From assembly GCA_003402375.1 (NCBI GenBank), contig QFXJ01000009.1:1-63001 (forward strand): a stretch of 63,001 bases of DNA. Reading direction: 5' to 3'. A program made the translations under genes and the position numbers. This stretch comes from Candidatus Nitrotoga sp. CP45. Lineage in GTDB: Bacteria; Pseudomonadota; Gammaproteobacteria; Burkholderiales; Gallionellaceae. This document shows, piece after piece, positions 29,172 to 38,844 of the stretch. The notes beneath the pieces were generated by a model. That model did not search any database. It saw only the letters and a program-made list of their open reading frames with translations, and was not told the DNA's origin. Each line of letters starts with the position of its first letter. Within the stretch, counting starts at the first letter, position 1.

Positions 29172-29318
29172 TCAGCCCCAATCATACCAAGACCTGGGGT
29201 TATTAACGGCATGTACCACCAAAAACATAACTGTTACCTCGGACAGCACGCCCACCACTGTGAAAATGACCGCATCAAAATTAAAACTAAACAGACTGAT
29301 GGCGATGGCTATTAAACT
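29172..29318 (-). pseudogene. C-terminal remnant of an ACR3-type arsenite permease
   Basis: The last 48 codons of a minus-strand frame (IAIAISLFSFN, then VIFTVVGVLSEVTVMFLVV and a VNNPRSWYDWG end) read like the terminal helix and tail of ACR3 arsenite exporters, which end in a similar VGVL-EVPVM...VN-S-GWY pattern. Upstream codons do not resemble the protein, so at least 300 residues are missing. It sits 21 nt before arsC, where an acr3 gene would be in an ars operon. The assignment rests on remembered family sequence. The remaining 228 bases up to mlaA show nothing recognisable. Confidence 0.6.
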
Positions 29319-29546
29319 ATTTACACATGAAGTGTAACGAAACATAAGCGCGTAACAAATACCAGCCACATTTCGAATGTGCGTCTGAAGACAATGCCAG
29401 AAACCTTAATAGCACTGGCTTGCGCTACGATACGTTTGACTGCGGCATCCATATGTTGGGTTAAGGAGACGTTACGAAAGCAATGCCTTGCTATTTGCGA
29501 CTTTTGGCATTGCGACTATAATCACCGCAAGTGAACTTACTTTCCA

Positions 29547-30506
29547 ATGATCTATATGTCCTCAACTAGAATTTATTTATTGCTTATCAGTCTTGCATTA
29601 AGTGGCTGCGCTGCAACTCGGGGTGATTCAATTCAAGGGGGAAAAAATCCACACGATCCACTGGAACCATTTAACCGGGGAATGTATAAATTTAATGACG
29701 CTGTGGACAAGGCTATATTAAAACCGGTAGCAACTGGCTATAACACCATCATGCCAGAACCCGGGAAAATCATGGTGAGAAATTTTTTTTCGAATCTCGA
29801 TGACATTATCGTCACTATCAACGATTTGTTGCAGTTAAAGTTTACTCAAGCCGCATCCGATGGCACACGTGTATTATTCAACTCAACGTTTGGTATTTTA
29901 GGCCTGATTAACGTTACCGATCGGCTTGAGAAACATAATGAAGACTTCGGCCAAACATTAGGTTACTGGGGTGTTAGCAGCGGACCCTACATCGTCCTCC
30001 CATTCTTCGGCCCCAGAACTATTCGTGATAGTGCCGGTTTGTATGTGGATAGCTATGGCAGTCCTATTCGCCTAATTTCAAATATACCTATACGTAACCA
30101 AATGTATGTAACACGGACGGTAAGTCTTCGAGCCGGACTATTGGATCAGGAAAAAATATTGGATGAAGCCGCAATTGACCGTTATACCTTCATCCGTGAC
30201 GCCTATTTACAACAACGTCAAAGCTTAGTGTATGACGGTAATCCGCCACGTGAAAAATTCGATGACGAGGAAAATAGTGACCCTATCGAAGATAGTAAAG
30301 AAAATGAACAGCAAGCAGTAGCGAGCACGCCTGTTACACCACACAACATGGAACCATCAACACAGAAGACATCAAGTGATCCTACATCAAGTGATCCTAT
30401 ATCCAGTGCAGCGCCAGCAGATATTTTGATTCCCGAAGACACATCTTTTAACCCGTATAAAATGGAACAGCCAACACCGACAACAACAAATTCCGTGATG
30501 GATTAA
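29547..30506 (+). CDS. mlaA: MlaA (VacJ) outer-membrane lipoprotein of the Mla lipid-transport system
   Basis: 319 residues. The lipoprotein signal ends in lipobox LSGC (C21; a second ATG at codon 4 is possible). The core DPLEPFNRGMYKFNDAVDKAILKPVATGY, FFSNLDDI and the DRLEKHNEDFGQTLGYWGVSSGPYIVLPFFGP region define MlaA, which removes phospholipids from the outer leaflet and passes them to MlaC. The last ~85 residues are an acidic, Ser/Pro/Thr-rich tail not needed for the fold, containing a 15-bp tandem duplication. The other mla genes are not in the window. Confidence 0.93.
   Translation: MIYMSSTRIYLLLISLALSGCAATRGDSIQGGKNPHDPLEPFNRGMYKFNDAVDKAILKPVATGYNTIMPEPGKIMVRNFFSNLDDIIVTINDLLQLKFTQAASDGTRVLFNSTFGILGLINVTDRLEKHNEDFGQTLGYWGVSSGPYIVLPFFGPRTIRDSAGLYVDSYGSPIRLISNIPIRNQMYVTRTVSLRAGLLDQEKILDEAAIDRYTFIRDAYLQQRQSLVYDGNPPREKFDDEENSDPIEDSKENEQQAVASTPVTPHNMEPSTQKTSSDPTSSDPISSAAPADILIPEDTSFNPYKMEQPTPTTTNSVMD
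30369..30398 (+). repeat. 15-bp exact tandem duplication inside mlaA tail
   Basis: ACATCAAGTGATCCT occurs twice in succession (30369-30383 and 30384-30398), encoding repeated Ser-Ser-Asp-Pro units in the disordered MlaA tail. It is in frame, so slippage would only change tail length. Confidence 0.9.
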
Positions 30507-30625
30507 ACAATAATTCCAACGGTAATACGGCTCGATCTTAAACGATCACGACAGAAACCGTGCCCACGCTTTACAAGAGTAAATGTTATTGGCCGGTTCC
30601 CACGCCACGGAAAATCTCAGTTAGC

Positions 30626-31501
30626 TTAACGTCCTGCGTGTAGTGCCTTAATGCGCTCATCAAGAGATGGGTGGGTACTAAATAACTTTGCAAAATGCCC
30701 CCCACCCGCAATTCCAAATGCTGCCATCTGCTGGGGCAGAGTAGCCTGTTCGTGATTTATTTTCAGTTTCTCCAATGCAGCGATCATCTTATTGCGCCCA
30801 GCCAAATTCGCGCCACCTGCATCAGCGCGAAATTCGCGCTGGCGCGAAAACCACATAACAATCATGCTGGCCAAAATACCTAGCACCATCTGCGCAACCA
30901 TGCTGGTAACCCAGTAAGCTGGTCCATATTCACGTTCAGTCTTAAACACCAAACGATCTACTAGATGGCCAATTATTCTTGAAAAAAAGATTACAAAAGT
31001 GTTGACCACACCCTGTATGAGCGCTAGCGTTATCATGTCGCCATTGGCAACATGGCTGATCTCGTGCGCTAGCACAGCTTCTGCCTCATCCCGGCTCATG
31101 TTATGCAGCAACCCGGCACTCACCGCCACCAAAGCATTGTTGCGGTTCCAGCCAGTAGCAAAAGCGTTCACGTCTGGTGCTTCATAGGTCGCGACTTCAG
31201 GCATGCCGATTCCCGCAGCTTGCGCCTGCTTACGCACGGTTTCTATCAACCAGCGCTCAGTAGGATCAATCGGGTTAGTAATAACCTGTGCGCCAACCAT
31301 CCGTTTGGCCGACCATTTGGACAGAAACAACGAAATTAGCGAACCAGCAAAACCCATTACCGCCGACATGACCAAGAGAGCGTTGAAATTGATACCACCG
31401 CTTTCATTTAACACTTTATCAACACCAAGCAAGCGCAAAGTGACGCTGATGACAACAAGTACGGCCAAATTGGTCAGGATAAACAAAAAAATTCGTTTCA
31501 T
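30626..31501 (-). CDS. htpX: Membrane protease HtpX
   Basis: 291 residues: two N-terminal helices ([35 protein letters not shown]), a zinc metalloprotease motif HEISH in [13 protein letters not shown], two further helices, and the family C-terminus [14 protein letters not shown]. HtpX degrades misfolded inner-membrane proteins with FtsH. It is a stand-alone gene, convergent with mlaA and divergent from the leader ORF and membrane protein at 31672. Confidence 0.95.
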   Translation of the reverse strand: MKRIFLFILTNLAVLVVISVTLRLLGVDKVLNESGGINFNALLVMSAVMGFAGSLISLFLSKWSAKRMVGAQVITNPIDPTERWLIETVRKQAQAAGIGMPEVATYEAPDVNAFATGWNRNNALVAVSAGLLHNMSRDEAEAVLAHEISHVANGDMITLALIQGVVNTFVIFFSRIIGHLVDRLVFKTEREYGPAYWVTSMVAQMVLGILASMIVMWFSRQREFRADAGGANLAGRNKMIAALEKLKINHEQATLPQQMAAFGIAGGGHFAKLFSTHPSLDERIKALHAGR

Positions 31502-31671
31502 GTATGTATATCTCTCTTGAACTAAAATATGGGATGCAATTTGTTATCATTGCACATCGTGGTGCTTAACATTGGGGTGGCGCCTAATATTTCAAGGGAT
31601 GCATACCAATGCAAATTTACGTTACATATAGACATGTCCGCAGACAAATAAATTCCCATTAGGAGAATATA

Positions 31672-31722
31672 ATGTCACTGGAAATTAATAAAATTACACA
31701 CATAACATGCAAGAATTATTGA
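31672..31722 (+). CDS. 16-residue leader ORF overlapping the next gene start
   Basis: A small frame (MSLEINKITHITCKNY, stop TGA) begins 7 nt after a strong ribosome site AGGAGA. It ends 16 nt inside the following membrane-protein gene in a different frame. The membrane-protein ATG itself has no visible ribosome site. This looks like a coupled leader peptide; alternatively the real start of the downstream gene is here and a frameshift or sequencing indel separates them. Confidence 0.45.
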   Translation: MSLEINKITHITCKNY

Positions 31723-32522
31723 ACCATCCCGCCGTGCAAGGCGGTCTCGCTCCCTTTGTCATCGCGCTGATAGTGGCGGAACTATTACTGCGCTTACGTC
31801 TAAGTGGTTTGGCTGCCATTGCCGGATTTGCTGTCACTGTTTACTTGGTAAGTGATTTTTCTATCGAACCACTCACCGCTGCGCGCAAAATCGTGTTGAT
31901 GGGCTTACTTTCTTCACTGCTTGCTCTAACGCTATTACCATTCAATTGGCGCCCATTACGCTTGATACTTGCTGTAGCCGGTGGTATTGCGGCAGTATGG
32001 ATGGCGTTGCGCATCATACAACAACAGGACACGACACATATGTTGCTCTGGGGTGGCGGCTGCGCGCTGTATGTAGGCTGGCTGATATTCTGGATGGATA
32101 CATTACATGAGACACCAGTGCGAGCAGGAAGTGCAGGCATGGCACTGGGACTGGGGACTGGGGGATCTGCATTGCTTGGTGCTTCTGCCCTGCTTGGCCA
32201 GTTCGGTTTAGCTCTAGGTGCAGCGGCAAGCGCTTATCTGCTGCTTCAAACTATAACTAATAGCCGATTGCCATGTGGACGTAGCTTTACCCTTCCATTG
32301 TCACTCATCGCCGGGTTAACTGGCTGTCTCGCAGTGCTGACCGCACAGTTGCCGTGGTATGCCTTGCCTGTGCTGGCTGCCATACCATTGGCTGCCAAAA
32401 TTCCGGTCTCCGAAAAAATGGGGCTATGGTTGCAATCGTTATTGCTATCCATTGCTACCTTAGCCTGCGCGGCAGGTGCTATATATTTAACTTGGTACGT
32501 AGCAGGTGCACCACCTTTTTAA
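31707..32522 (+). CDS. Polytopic inner-membrane protein of unknown function
   Basis: 271 residues, almost entirely hydrophobic with about eight predicted helices (for example LAPFVIALIVAELLLRL, LLSSLLALTLLPFNW, ALPVLAAIPLAAKIPV). Short polar loops include PLTAARKIVLMGLL and WMDTLHETPV. I recall similar unannotated proteins in betaproteobacteria but know no function. The start ATG is kept because MQELLNHPAVQGG fits such relatives, yet it has no ribosome site and overlaps the leader ORF at 31672. It is convergent with the RND pump gene, whose stop is 13 nt away. Confidence 0.75.
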   Translation: MQELLNHPAVQGGLAPFVIALIVAELLLRLRLSGLAAIAGFAVTVYLVSDFSIEPLTAARKIVLMGLLSSLLALTLLPFNWRPLRLILAVAGGIAAVWMALRIIQQQDTTHMLLWGGGCALYVGWLIFWMDTLHETPVRAGSAGMALGLGTGGSALLGASALLGQFGLALGAAASAYLLLQTITNSRLPCGRSFTLPLSLIAGLTGCLAVLTAQLPWYALPVLAAIPLAAKIPVSEKMGLWLQSLLLSIATLACAAGAIYLTWYVAGAPPF

Positions 32523-32535
32523 TCGGGATACCGAA

Positions 32536-35500
32536 CTACAAATTAGGGATTTTTTTAGTGGAATTGGTTTCTTCAGCAAATACAGAGAACAGCAAAGGCA
32601 GTAATAGCAAGGTAAACAGGGTAGCGGAAACAATGCCGCCAACGATGACCACGGCGAAAGGGCGCTGTGTTTCTGAGCCTATACCATGAGAAAGCGCGGC
32701 GGGTAACAGACCAATACCAGCCATCAGCGCAGTCATCAAGATAGGACGCAAACGTGCCACTGCCCCTTCCAGCACGCTCTCGTACATCTCTTTGCCATTA
32801 CGTAAGCCTTCCATGAATTGCTCCACCATGATCACACCGTTTTGAACTGATATACCTGCCACGGCAATGAATCCGACGGCGGCCGAAACGGATAGATGCA
32901 ACCCAGCGAATCCAAGTCCGGCAATGCCGCCGATCAGTGTAAAGGGCACCATCAAAATTACCAAAAGCGCTTTGCGCATGGAACGAAATGCCCAGAACAA
33001 CAGTATAAAAATCATCAGTACTGACAACGGTACAATGATTTTGAGACGTTTGATTGCACGTTGCTGATTTTCAAATTGCCCACCCCAAGTCATGCTATAG
33101 CCAGGCGGAAGCTTCACCTGTGCGTTCACTTTTTCCATCGCTTCAGCAACAAAACTGCCTTGGTCACGTCCGAGCAAATTGGCTTTTACTGCGACTAACC
33201 GTCCACCTGCTTCACGCCCGACACGAGCCGCTCCCTGCCGTACTGCAACTTCGGCAATTGAACCTAAAGGCAACGTTCCTCCAGCGGGTAGCGATATCGG
33301 TAAGTCGGCAAGATCATCTACTGCATCCCGGTAAGGTTTATCAAGACGCATGGTCACATCGAAACGCCGGCTTCCTTCATAAAATACGTTAACTGTACTG
33401 CCTGCCATAGCAATTCTTATGGTGTTATTCACATCGTTGACATTGATGCCATAACGCGCCATCCGATTGCGGTCGAGCGTAATGTTCAATTCGGTTTGTC
33501 CGCCAACTTTAATTGCGGCTACGTCAGCCGCTCCACGAATACCATTGAGAATATGGGCGACTTGTTCAGACTTATCTTCCAGAATTTCCAAATCAGAGCC
33601 AAAAATCTTAACCGATATTTCGCCTTTTACCCCCGACAGCGCCTCCTCCACGTTATCTTGAATGACTTGCGAGAAATTCGTCGGGACGCCGGGAATAGTG
33701 CGAATTTTTTTGGTCATATCCGCAATTAATGCTTCTTTGTCGGCGAAATGCCATGTGTCATGTGGATTAAGATCAGCCATGATTTCCAGGTTATTCGGCC
33801 CTTTCGGATCAGTGCCGTCGTCGGGGCGGCCGACTTGAGTGGCAACATTATTTACCTCGGGATAGGAATTCAAGATAGCCCGCACCTGACTTTCGACATC
33901 TTTGGTTTTTTCTAATGCGGTTGCGGGCGGCAAGCTGATCGTCAGCCAAATGTTGCCTTCATCCAGCTTGGGTAAAAACTCGCTACCAAGAAAGGGGACT
34001 GCCATGAGTGCCATAACCAACACGCATGTAGAAGCTGCAACGATGCTTTTGCGACGATTGCCTGACCACAATAGCAAGTTTCGATAGTGCTCTTGCAATT
34101 TGTGCATCCAGTCGCTGTGTTTTTCAGCAAGGTCTTTGTTTTTCACCGCATAGCTCAATAATGTGGGTAACAATGTCAGCGTCAACAAAATTGCACCTAA
34201 AAGAGCGAAGGTCAGGGTAAGCGCTACGGGCGTAAAAATCTTTCCTTCTACGCGCTGAAAGGTAAATATTGGCAAAAAAGCCAATATAATTATTGCCTTG
34301 GAAAACAATATAGGATGCCCCATCTCAATACTGGTTTGTTTTATGAGATGTAAACGCCAGCCATAAGTTTGATGCTGCGGCAATGCATCCATTTTGGCTA
34401 GAGCGAGTTTGACCATCAGCGCTTCTATCAAAACGACTGCACTATCAATAATGATTCCAAAATCCACCGCACCAAGCGAAATCAGGTTGGCTGACACACC
34501 TCCCTGATCAAGCAGGACAAATGCAAACAACATTGCCAATGGAATAATCACCGCTACGGCAAGCGCCGCATACCAGTTACGCAAAAATAATATCAGGATG
34601 GCGATAACCAATAGCGCGCCAACAATCAGATTCTCGCTTACAGTACGAACTGCGTGGCGCACCAAGTCAGTTCTGTCGTAATAAGGGACAATTTTTACAC
34701 CCGGTGGCAATTTAGTTGTTAACTCTTCAATACGAATTTTTAGTGCTTCCACAACCCTGGTGGCGTTTTGCCCTTTGGTCATCTGCACAATACCTTGCAC
34801 CACGTTATCGTAATCGTTGAAGGCCACCACGCCGGAGCGTGGCCGATCACCGATGGTTACCTCGCCGACATCACTAACCAGCACGGTCTTGCCATCTTTG
34901 GCAATAATTACTACACGCGCAATGTCACCCGTGGTTTTAAATAACCCGATACTGCGCACTACTAATGCTTCATCACCTCGCTTCAGAACACCGCCACCAC
35001 CATTGTTACTATTGACACCAAGAGCTTGTGCTACCTGATCGATGGTTACATTGAATTTGCGCAAAAGGAAAGGATTGATGCGAACTTGATATTCTTTCAC
35101 CGTACCGCCGAAACTGACTACATCTGCCACCCCCCGAACTTGGCGTAGCGCGGGCCGTAGCACCCAGTCCTGAAGTGCGCGCACCTCTCTAGGGGACATA
35201 TCCTTAGGTACTTCCAACACATAACGATATACCTCACCCACCGCGTTCGTGAGGGGGGCCAGACTGGGCTGTGTGCCGGGAGGCAGGCTGATGTTCTGTA
35301 GTTTTTCCAGCACTTGATGGCGCGCAAAATAATCATCGGTACGATCAGAGAAGGTTAGAGTGATTACTGACAAGCCAGTAATCGATACAGAACGCAATTG
35401 TGTCATGCGTGGGACGCCGCTCATTTCGCGCTCGATCGGTAACGTTATGCTGCGCTCGACTTCCTCTGGAGCTTGCCCCAAAGCTTGGGTAACAATCTGC

Positions 35501-35640
35501 ACTTGCACATCCTGCACATCAGGGAATGCTTCAATCGGCAGATTTTCGATGGCTTGCCAACCGGCAATAATTAATACAAACATACCCGCGAGCACAAACA
35601 CGCGCTGTTGCAGTGCGAAGGTAATTAACTTCTCTAACAT
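32536..35640 (-). CDS. Heavy-metal efflux RND pump (CzcA/CusA family)
   Basis: 1034 residues, the full RND permease layout: helix 1 (RVFVLAGMFVLIIAGWQAI), periplasmic porter domains, helices 2-6 with DFGIIIDSAVVLIE in helix 4 (the proton-relay Asp region diagnostic for the HME subfamily), a second periplasmic half, and helices 8-12. It drives proton-coupled export of metal ions from periplasm or cytoplasm to outside with the MFP and OMF encoded upstream. The DFG...D signature favours the divalent (Co/Zn/Cd/Ni) side of HME pumps, but the metal cannot be fixed from sequence alone. No metal sensor gene is adjacent. Confidence 0.9.
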   Translation of the reverse strand: MLEKLITFALQQRVFVLAGMFVLIIAGWQAIENLPIEAFPDVQDVQVQIVTQALGQAPEEVERSITLPIEREMSGVPRMTQLRSVSITGLSVITLTFSDRTDDYFARHQVLEKLQNISLPPGTQPSLAPLTNAVGEVYRYVLEVPKDMSPREVRALQDWVLRPALRQVRGVADVVSFGGTVKEYQVRINPFLLRKFNVTIDQVAQALGVNSNNGGGGVLKRGDEALVVRSIGLFKTTGDIARVVIIAKDGKTVLVSDVGEVTIGDRPRSGVVAFNDYDNVVQGIVQMTKGQNATRVVEALKIRIEELTTKLPPGVKIVPYYDRTDLVRHAVRTVSENLIVGALLVIAILILFLRNWYAALAVAVIIPLAMLFAFVLLDQGGVSANLISLGAVDFGIIIDSAVVLIEALMVKLALAKMDALPQHQTYGWRLHLIKQTSIEMGHPILFSKAIIILAFLPIFTFQRVEGKIFTPVALTLTFALLGAILLTLTLLPTLLSYAVKNKDLAEKHSDWMHKLQEHYRNLLLWSGNRRKSIVAASTCVLVMALMAVPFLGSEFLPKLDEGNIWLTISLPPATALEKTKDVESQVRAILNSYPEVNNVATQVGRPDDGTDPKGPNNLEIMADLNPHDTWHFADKEALIADMTKKIRTIPGVPTNFSQVIQDNVEEALSGVKGEISVKIFGSDLEILEDKSEQVAHILNGIRGAADVAAIKVGGQTELNITLDRNRMARYGINVNDVNNTIRIAMAGSTVNVFYEGSRRFDVTMRLDKPYRDAVDDLADLPISLPAGGTLPLGSIAEVAVRQGAARVGREAGGRLVAVKANLLGRDQGSFVAEAMEKVNAQVKLPPGYSMTWGGQFENQQRAIKRLKIIVPLSVLMIFILLFWAFRSMRKALLVILMVPFTLIGGIAGLGFAGLHLSVSAAVGFIAVAGISVQNGVIMVEQFMEGLRNGKEMYESVLEGAVARLRPILMTALMAGIGLLPAALSHGIGSETQRPFAVVIVGGIVSATLFTLLLLPLLFSVFAEETNSTKKIPNL

Positions 35641-35657
35641 TTGATTAGAACCGGCAT

Positions 35658-36833
35658 TCAGTTGTGTACAGCATCACTCGTTGTTCCGAGTTCAGAATTA
35701 AGTAACAGTGCTCCACTTGTGACCACACGTTCACCTGCCTGCAAACCTTCTTTGACGTAAGCATATTCGCTTCCCTGCAGGCTTAGCGTAACCCGGCGCC
35801 GTTGTAACACGCCCGGCGACTGCTCTACAAATATGAAACTGAACAAGCCTTCGGTAACTATGGATGAATTGGGTACACGGGGTAATTTTGATCTTTCACT
35901 TGCAATGGGAGTGACGCGCGCAAACATTTCCGGTTTTAGTTTGAGGTGTGGATTATCCAGTTCACAGCGTACTTGTATACGCCGGGTGAACGGATCCAAC
36001 GCCCCGCCGATAACTGCCACTTTACCTTGAAAAACTTCGCCAGGGTAAGCATCGACTTCAACAGAAACCAGATCGCCAAGGTCTATTTTATCGAGCTGCC
36101 GTTCGGGTAGATCTATCTGTACCCAGAGATGATAAGGGTCGGTGATGACAAATAATGGATTAACGGCATCCGGCCTGACTTCACTGCCGGCATTGACTTG
36201 ACGCTCACTTATGGTCCCATCTATTGGCGCACGTAAAATAAACTGACCCGCTAAAGCGGACAAATCAGCATTCAAGTTTTTCATCCGCGCCTTAGCCCGC
36301 TGGGATTCTGCTTGTGCTTGTTGCCAATCAGCCGCAGCAGCTTCTACCTCCTTACGGGCAATTCCCTTGACTTGATACAACTGCTTAGTGCGTTCGTACA
36401 CTTCTTGTTTGCGTAGCAGATCTGCATTTGCCTTTACGTTATCGGCTGTTGCTATAGCAAAATCAGGTGAATCCAGAACGAGTAGGTGGTCACCTTTTTT
36501 TATTTGCCCCCCTACTTCGGCCGCTATTTTTACAACACGGCCTGCAAGCGGTGAGAAAACACGGGCAGTATGATTGTCATTGTAAGCAACCCGCCCGTTA
36601 AGTGGCTCCACCAAAGGCTCAGGAAACGCTTCAACCGTTTTTATTTTCAAAAATGATAACTGTGGGGCGTTTTCTGCAAACCGTAACTGGTTAGAAGGCT
36701 TTGAGGCAGGAGATTTTCCTGGGTTTGGAGCCAAGCTGGGAGTGCTAAATTTATGCCACCCCCAATAGCTAGCAATAACCACCAAAATAATGGCGGAAAG
36801 AAGCAGTAATAAATTTTTATTTAATTTGATCAT
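35658..36833 (-). CDS. RND periplasmic adaptor (membrane fusion) protein, CzcB/CusB-like
   Basis: 391 residues. An N-terminal membrane anchor (LLLLLSAIILVVIASYWGW) precedes barrel-sandwich halves (RVFSPLAGRVVKIAAEVGGQIKKGDHLL and FILRAPIDGTISERQVNAGSEV) that bracket an alpha-helical hairpin (about 130-190). Beta-barrel and membrane-proximal domains follow. It links the inner-membrane pump to the outer-membrane channel. It lacks the His-rich N-terminus of CzcB from Cupriavidus. It lies 41 nt after the OMF gene and 17 nt before the pump gene. Confidence 0.9.
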   Translation of the reverse strand: MIKLNKNLLLLLSAIILVVIASYWGWHKFSTPSLAPNPGKSPASKPSNQLRFAENAPQLSFLKIKTVEAFPEPLVEPLNGRVAYNDNHTARVFSPLAGRVVKIAAEVGGQIKKGDHLLVLDSPDFAIATADNVKANADLLRKQEVYERTKQLYQVKGIARKEVEAAAADWQQAQAESQRAKARMKNLNADLSALAGQFILRAPIDGTISERQVNAGSEVRPDAVNPLFVITDPYHLWVQIDLPERQLDKIDLGDLVSVEVDAYPGEVFQGKVAVIGGALDPFTRRIQVRCELDNPHLKLKPEMFARVTPIASERSKLPRVPNSSIVTEGLFSFIFVEQSPGVLQRRRVTLSLQGSEYAYVKEGLQAGERVVTSGALLLNSELGTTSDAVHN

Positions 36834-36874
36834 AAAGCATATTTCTCGTTTGGTGAGGCAAGTAATATGGTTAA

Positions 36875-38425
36875 TCAGTTCTTACTTGTAACATCAGAAC
36901 GATTCCACCACCCTCCCCCAAGCGCTTGGTATAACGCTGCCGCATCACCAAAGCGATTGGTTTGAGCCTGGATCAGGTTAATTAATGATTGCTGATGACT
37001 TTGTTCGGCTATCACCACTATTTGATAACTGACATAGCCCAACTTATATTGCTTGCGGGTAATCTCAGCATTTACTTTCAGGGCTTGTTCAGACCGTACT
37101 GCGGCTTTCAAGAAATCAGCATCTGACTGGATAGCATGCAGCGTATCAGCCACATTCTGAAAAGCAGTAATCACCACATTTCGATAATCTGCACTGGCCT
37201 GAACCAGATGCTCTCTCGCGGCACGCTCCTTAGCTTTCAATGTCCCGCCATCAAACAGCGTTTTAGAAATGCTTCCGAGCAACGAAAAAAAAGGACCACC
37301 TGTCTGGAACATCCAATTTGGAGTTGATGCCATTCCTCCGATCGCACCGGTAATTGCAAACTGCGGAAGCCGGCTGGCTATGGCCACGCCGACTTCCGCA
37401 CTGGCTGAATGTAATTGTTCTTGCGCAGCTCGGATATCAGGACGCTGTTCAACAAGCTGTGATGGAAGGCTTAATGGAAGCTCCTGCGGTAAATTGAGCG
37501 ACGCAAGCTCAAATTTTTCTGGTACATCTTCATTGGGTAGGTTACCCGCAAGGGCGCGAATCAAATCGCGGGTTTGTTCGAGCTGCTTTTTCATTGGGAT
37601 GAGCGCTTGCTCCGCCTGTGCCTTCAATGATTCTTGAAACGTCACATCAAGCTCAGCTATAAATCCGAGCTTAAGCTGTTTGCGCATAATCTCAAGATTT
37701 TCATTGTAGAAATTAATAATTTTTTGCATCACAGCAATTTGGCTGCGTAGCGACGCTTCCTGCAAGGCAGCCGCCACCACATTTGAAGCAAGTGTGATAT
37801 AGGTCGCTTCCAATTGAAAATGCTGTGCATTTAATTGGGCTTGAAGAGACTCAACCTGCCGACGGTTACCACCAAACACGTCCGGTACATAACCCACCGT
37901 TAATTGCGCAACGTGATAATTGTAATAAGTTGGTTCAACAAATATGGGCCCCGCAGGATTTAAACCGGTTTGGATGCTCCGGCCATTTCCCTGTAAACCC
38001 AATGCATTCCCGCCATTGTTACCAGCAAGTTTATTACGGGATGGTGAATAGTTGGCACCTAGTGTGGGATAAAAAAATCCCTCTTGCGCAATAACATTTT
38101 GCTGCATCCGGCGCAGCGCTGCTTGTGCGGACTGAATAGACGGATTGGCCTTAAAAGCCCGTTGAATTAATGAATTAATTTGCGGTGAATGAAACATCGT
38201 CCACCAGTCAAAAGGAATAGTTGCTGACACATTATATTTTTGTAACTCTCCGCTTTGACCTTGTATCACGGCAGTGTCCTGCTGTAAGGGTTGAGGAGAA
38301 TAACTGGCAGCAAGAGGGGCTTCAGGTTTTTTGAAGTCAGGGCCCATAGCGCAGCCATTCAGTAACGCCAAAAATGTTAGCGCAACCCAATGGAATGAGC
38401 TCCTCGTTAAGCGTTTTCTAATCAC
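36875..38425 (-). CDS. Outer-membrane efflux lipoprotein (NodT/OprM family)
   Basis: About 516 residues from the GTG at 38425; a TTG at 38485 would add a poorly matching extension. From the GTG the N-terminus is a lipoprotein signal (RKRLTRSS, hydrophobic WVALTFLALLNG, C25). Two OEP repeats follow, with PFDWWTMFHSPQINSLIQRAFKANPSIQSAQAAL and its partner VEQRPDIRAAQEQLHSASAEVGVAIASRLPQFAITG, the hallmark of NodT-family channels. It forms the trimeric outer-membrane exit duct. It is first in the three-gene efflux operon. Confidence 0.88.
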   Translation of the reverse strand: MIRKRLTRSSFHWVALTFLALLNGCAMGPDFKKPEAPLAASYSPQPLQQDTAVIQGQSGELQKYNVSATIPFDWWTMFHSPQINSLIQRAFKANPSIQSAQAALRRMQQNVIAQEGFFYPTLGANYSPSRNKLAGNNGGNALGLQGNGRSIQTGLNPAGPIFVEPTYYNYHVAQLTVGYVPDVFGGNRRQVESLQAQLNAQHFQLEATYITLASNVVAAALQEASLRSQIAVMQKIINFYNENLEIMRKQLKLGFIAELDVTFQESLKAQAEQALIPMKKQLEQTRDLIRALAGNLPNEDVPEKFELASLNLPQELPLSLPSQLVEQRPDIRAAQEQLHSASAEVGVAIASRLPQFAITGAIGGMASTPNWMFQTGGPFFSLLGSISKTLFDGGTLKAKERAAREHLVQASADYRNVVITAFQNVADTLHAIQSDADFLKAAVRSEQALKVNAEITRKQYKLGYVSYQIVVIAEQSHQQSLINLIQAQTNRFGDAAALYQALGGGWWNRSDVTSKN

Positions 38426-38844
38426 ATTCTTAATTATTCTGTGCTGCTTAATTATCAAGGCAAAAGCCGAAATGAAGTAAATCAAGTTGAATGCGACGCT
38501 TGCTTAAAGATAATTGATATGTTCCAAGCATTCCCGAAAAAAGTGTAAATCAAGTTTAGGTACACATTAAAGTATTTAACTCAAACATTATAGTCCAAAG
38601 TATATTTTTTCTCTTTTCAAACGGCTATTTAAGATAGCTGTAACTTAACTTGACTGGACGCCCGCATTATTCAATTAGAGCGTACTACAACTCTTGAGCA
38701 TATACATCTCCTCGCATTACAGGTTGTACGCATTGACTTCCCTTCTCATTCAGAGAGTGAAATAAACCGTAAAACCCGCTTTATTCGTTGTGCTATGTTT
38801 TCCCAGATTGATGATAATCACTACAGTCAATGGAATAGTAAATC
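38426..38844. other. 419-bp divergent intergenic region between efflux operon and flhB
   Basis: AT-rich and without a plausible gene. It must hold the promoters for the efflux operon (minus) and the flagellar operon (plus). I see a short dyad GCTAT...ATAGC (38624-38638) but no convincing sigma-28 or sigma-54 promoter and no clear metal-sensor operator. Confidence 0.6.

Noticed and set aside
38486-38844. Possible metal-sensor or flagellar sigma promoter before flhB
   Set aside because: A TTGACT and later AT-rich boxes exist but the spacing and dyads fit no promoter or MerR-type operator well enough to report.
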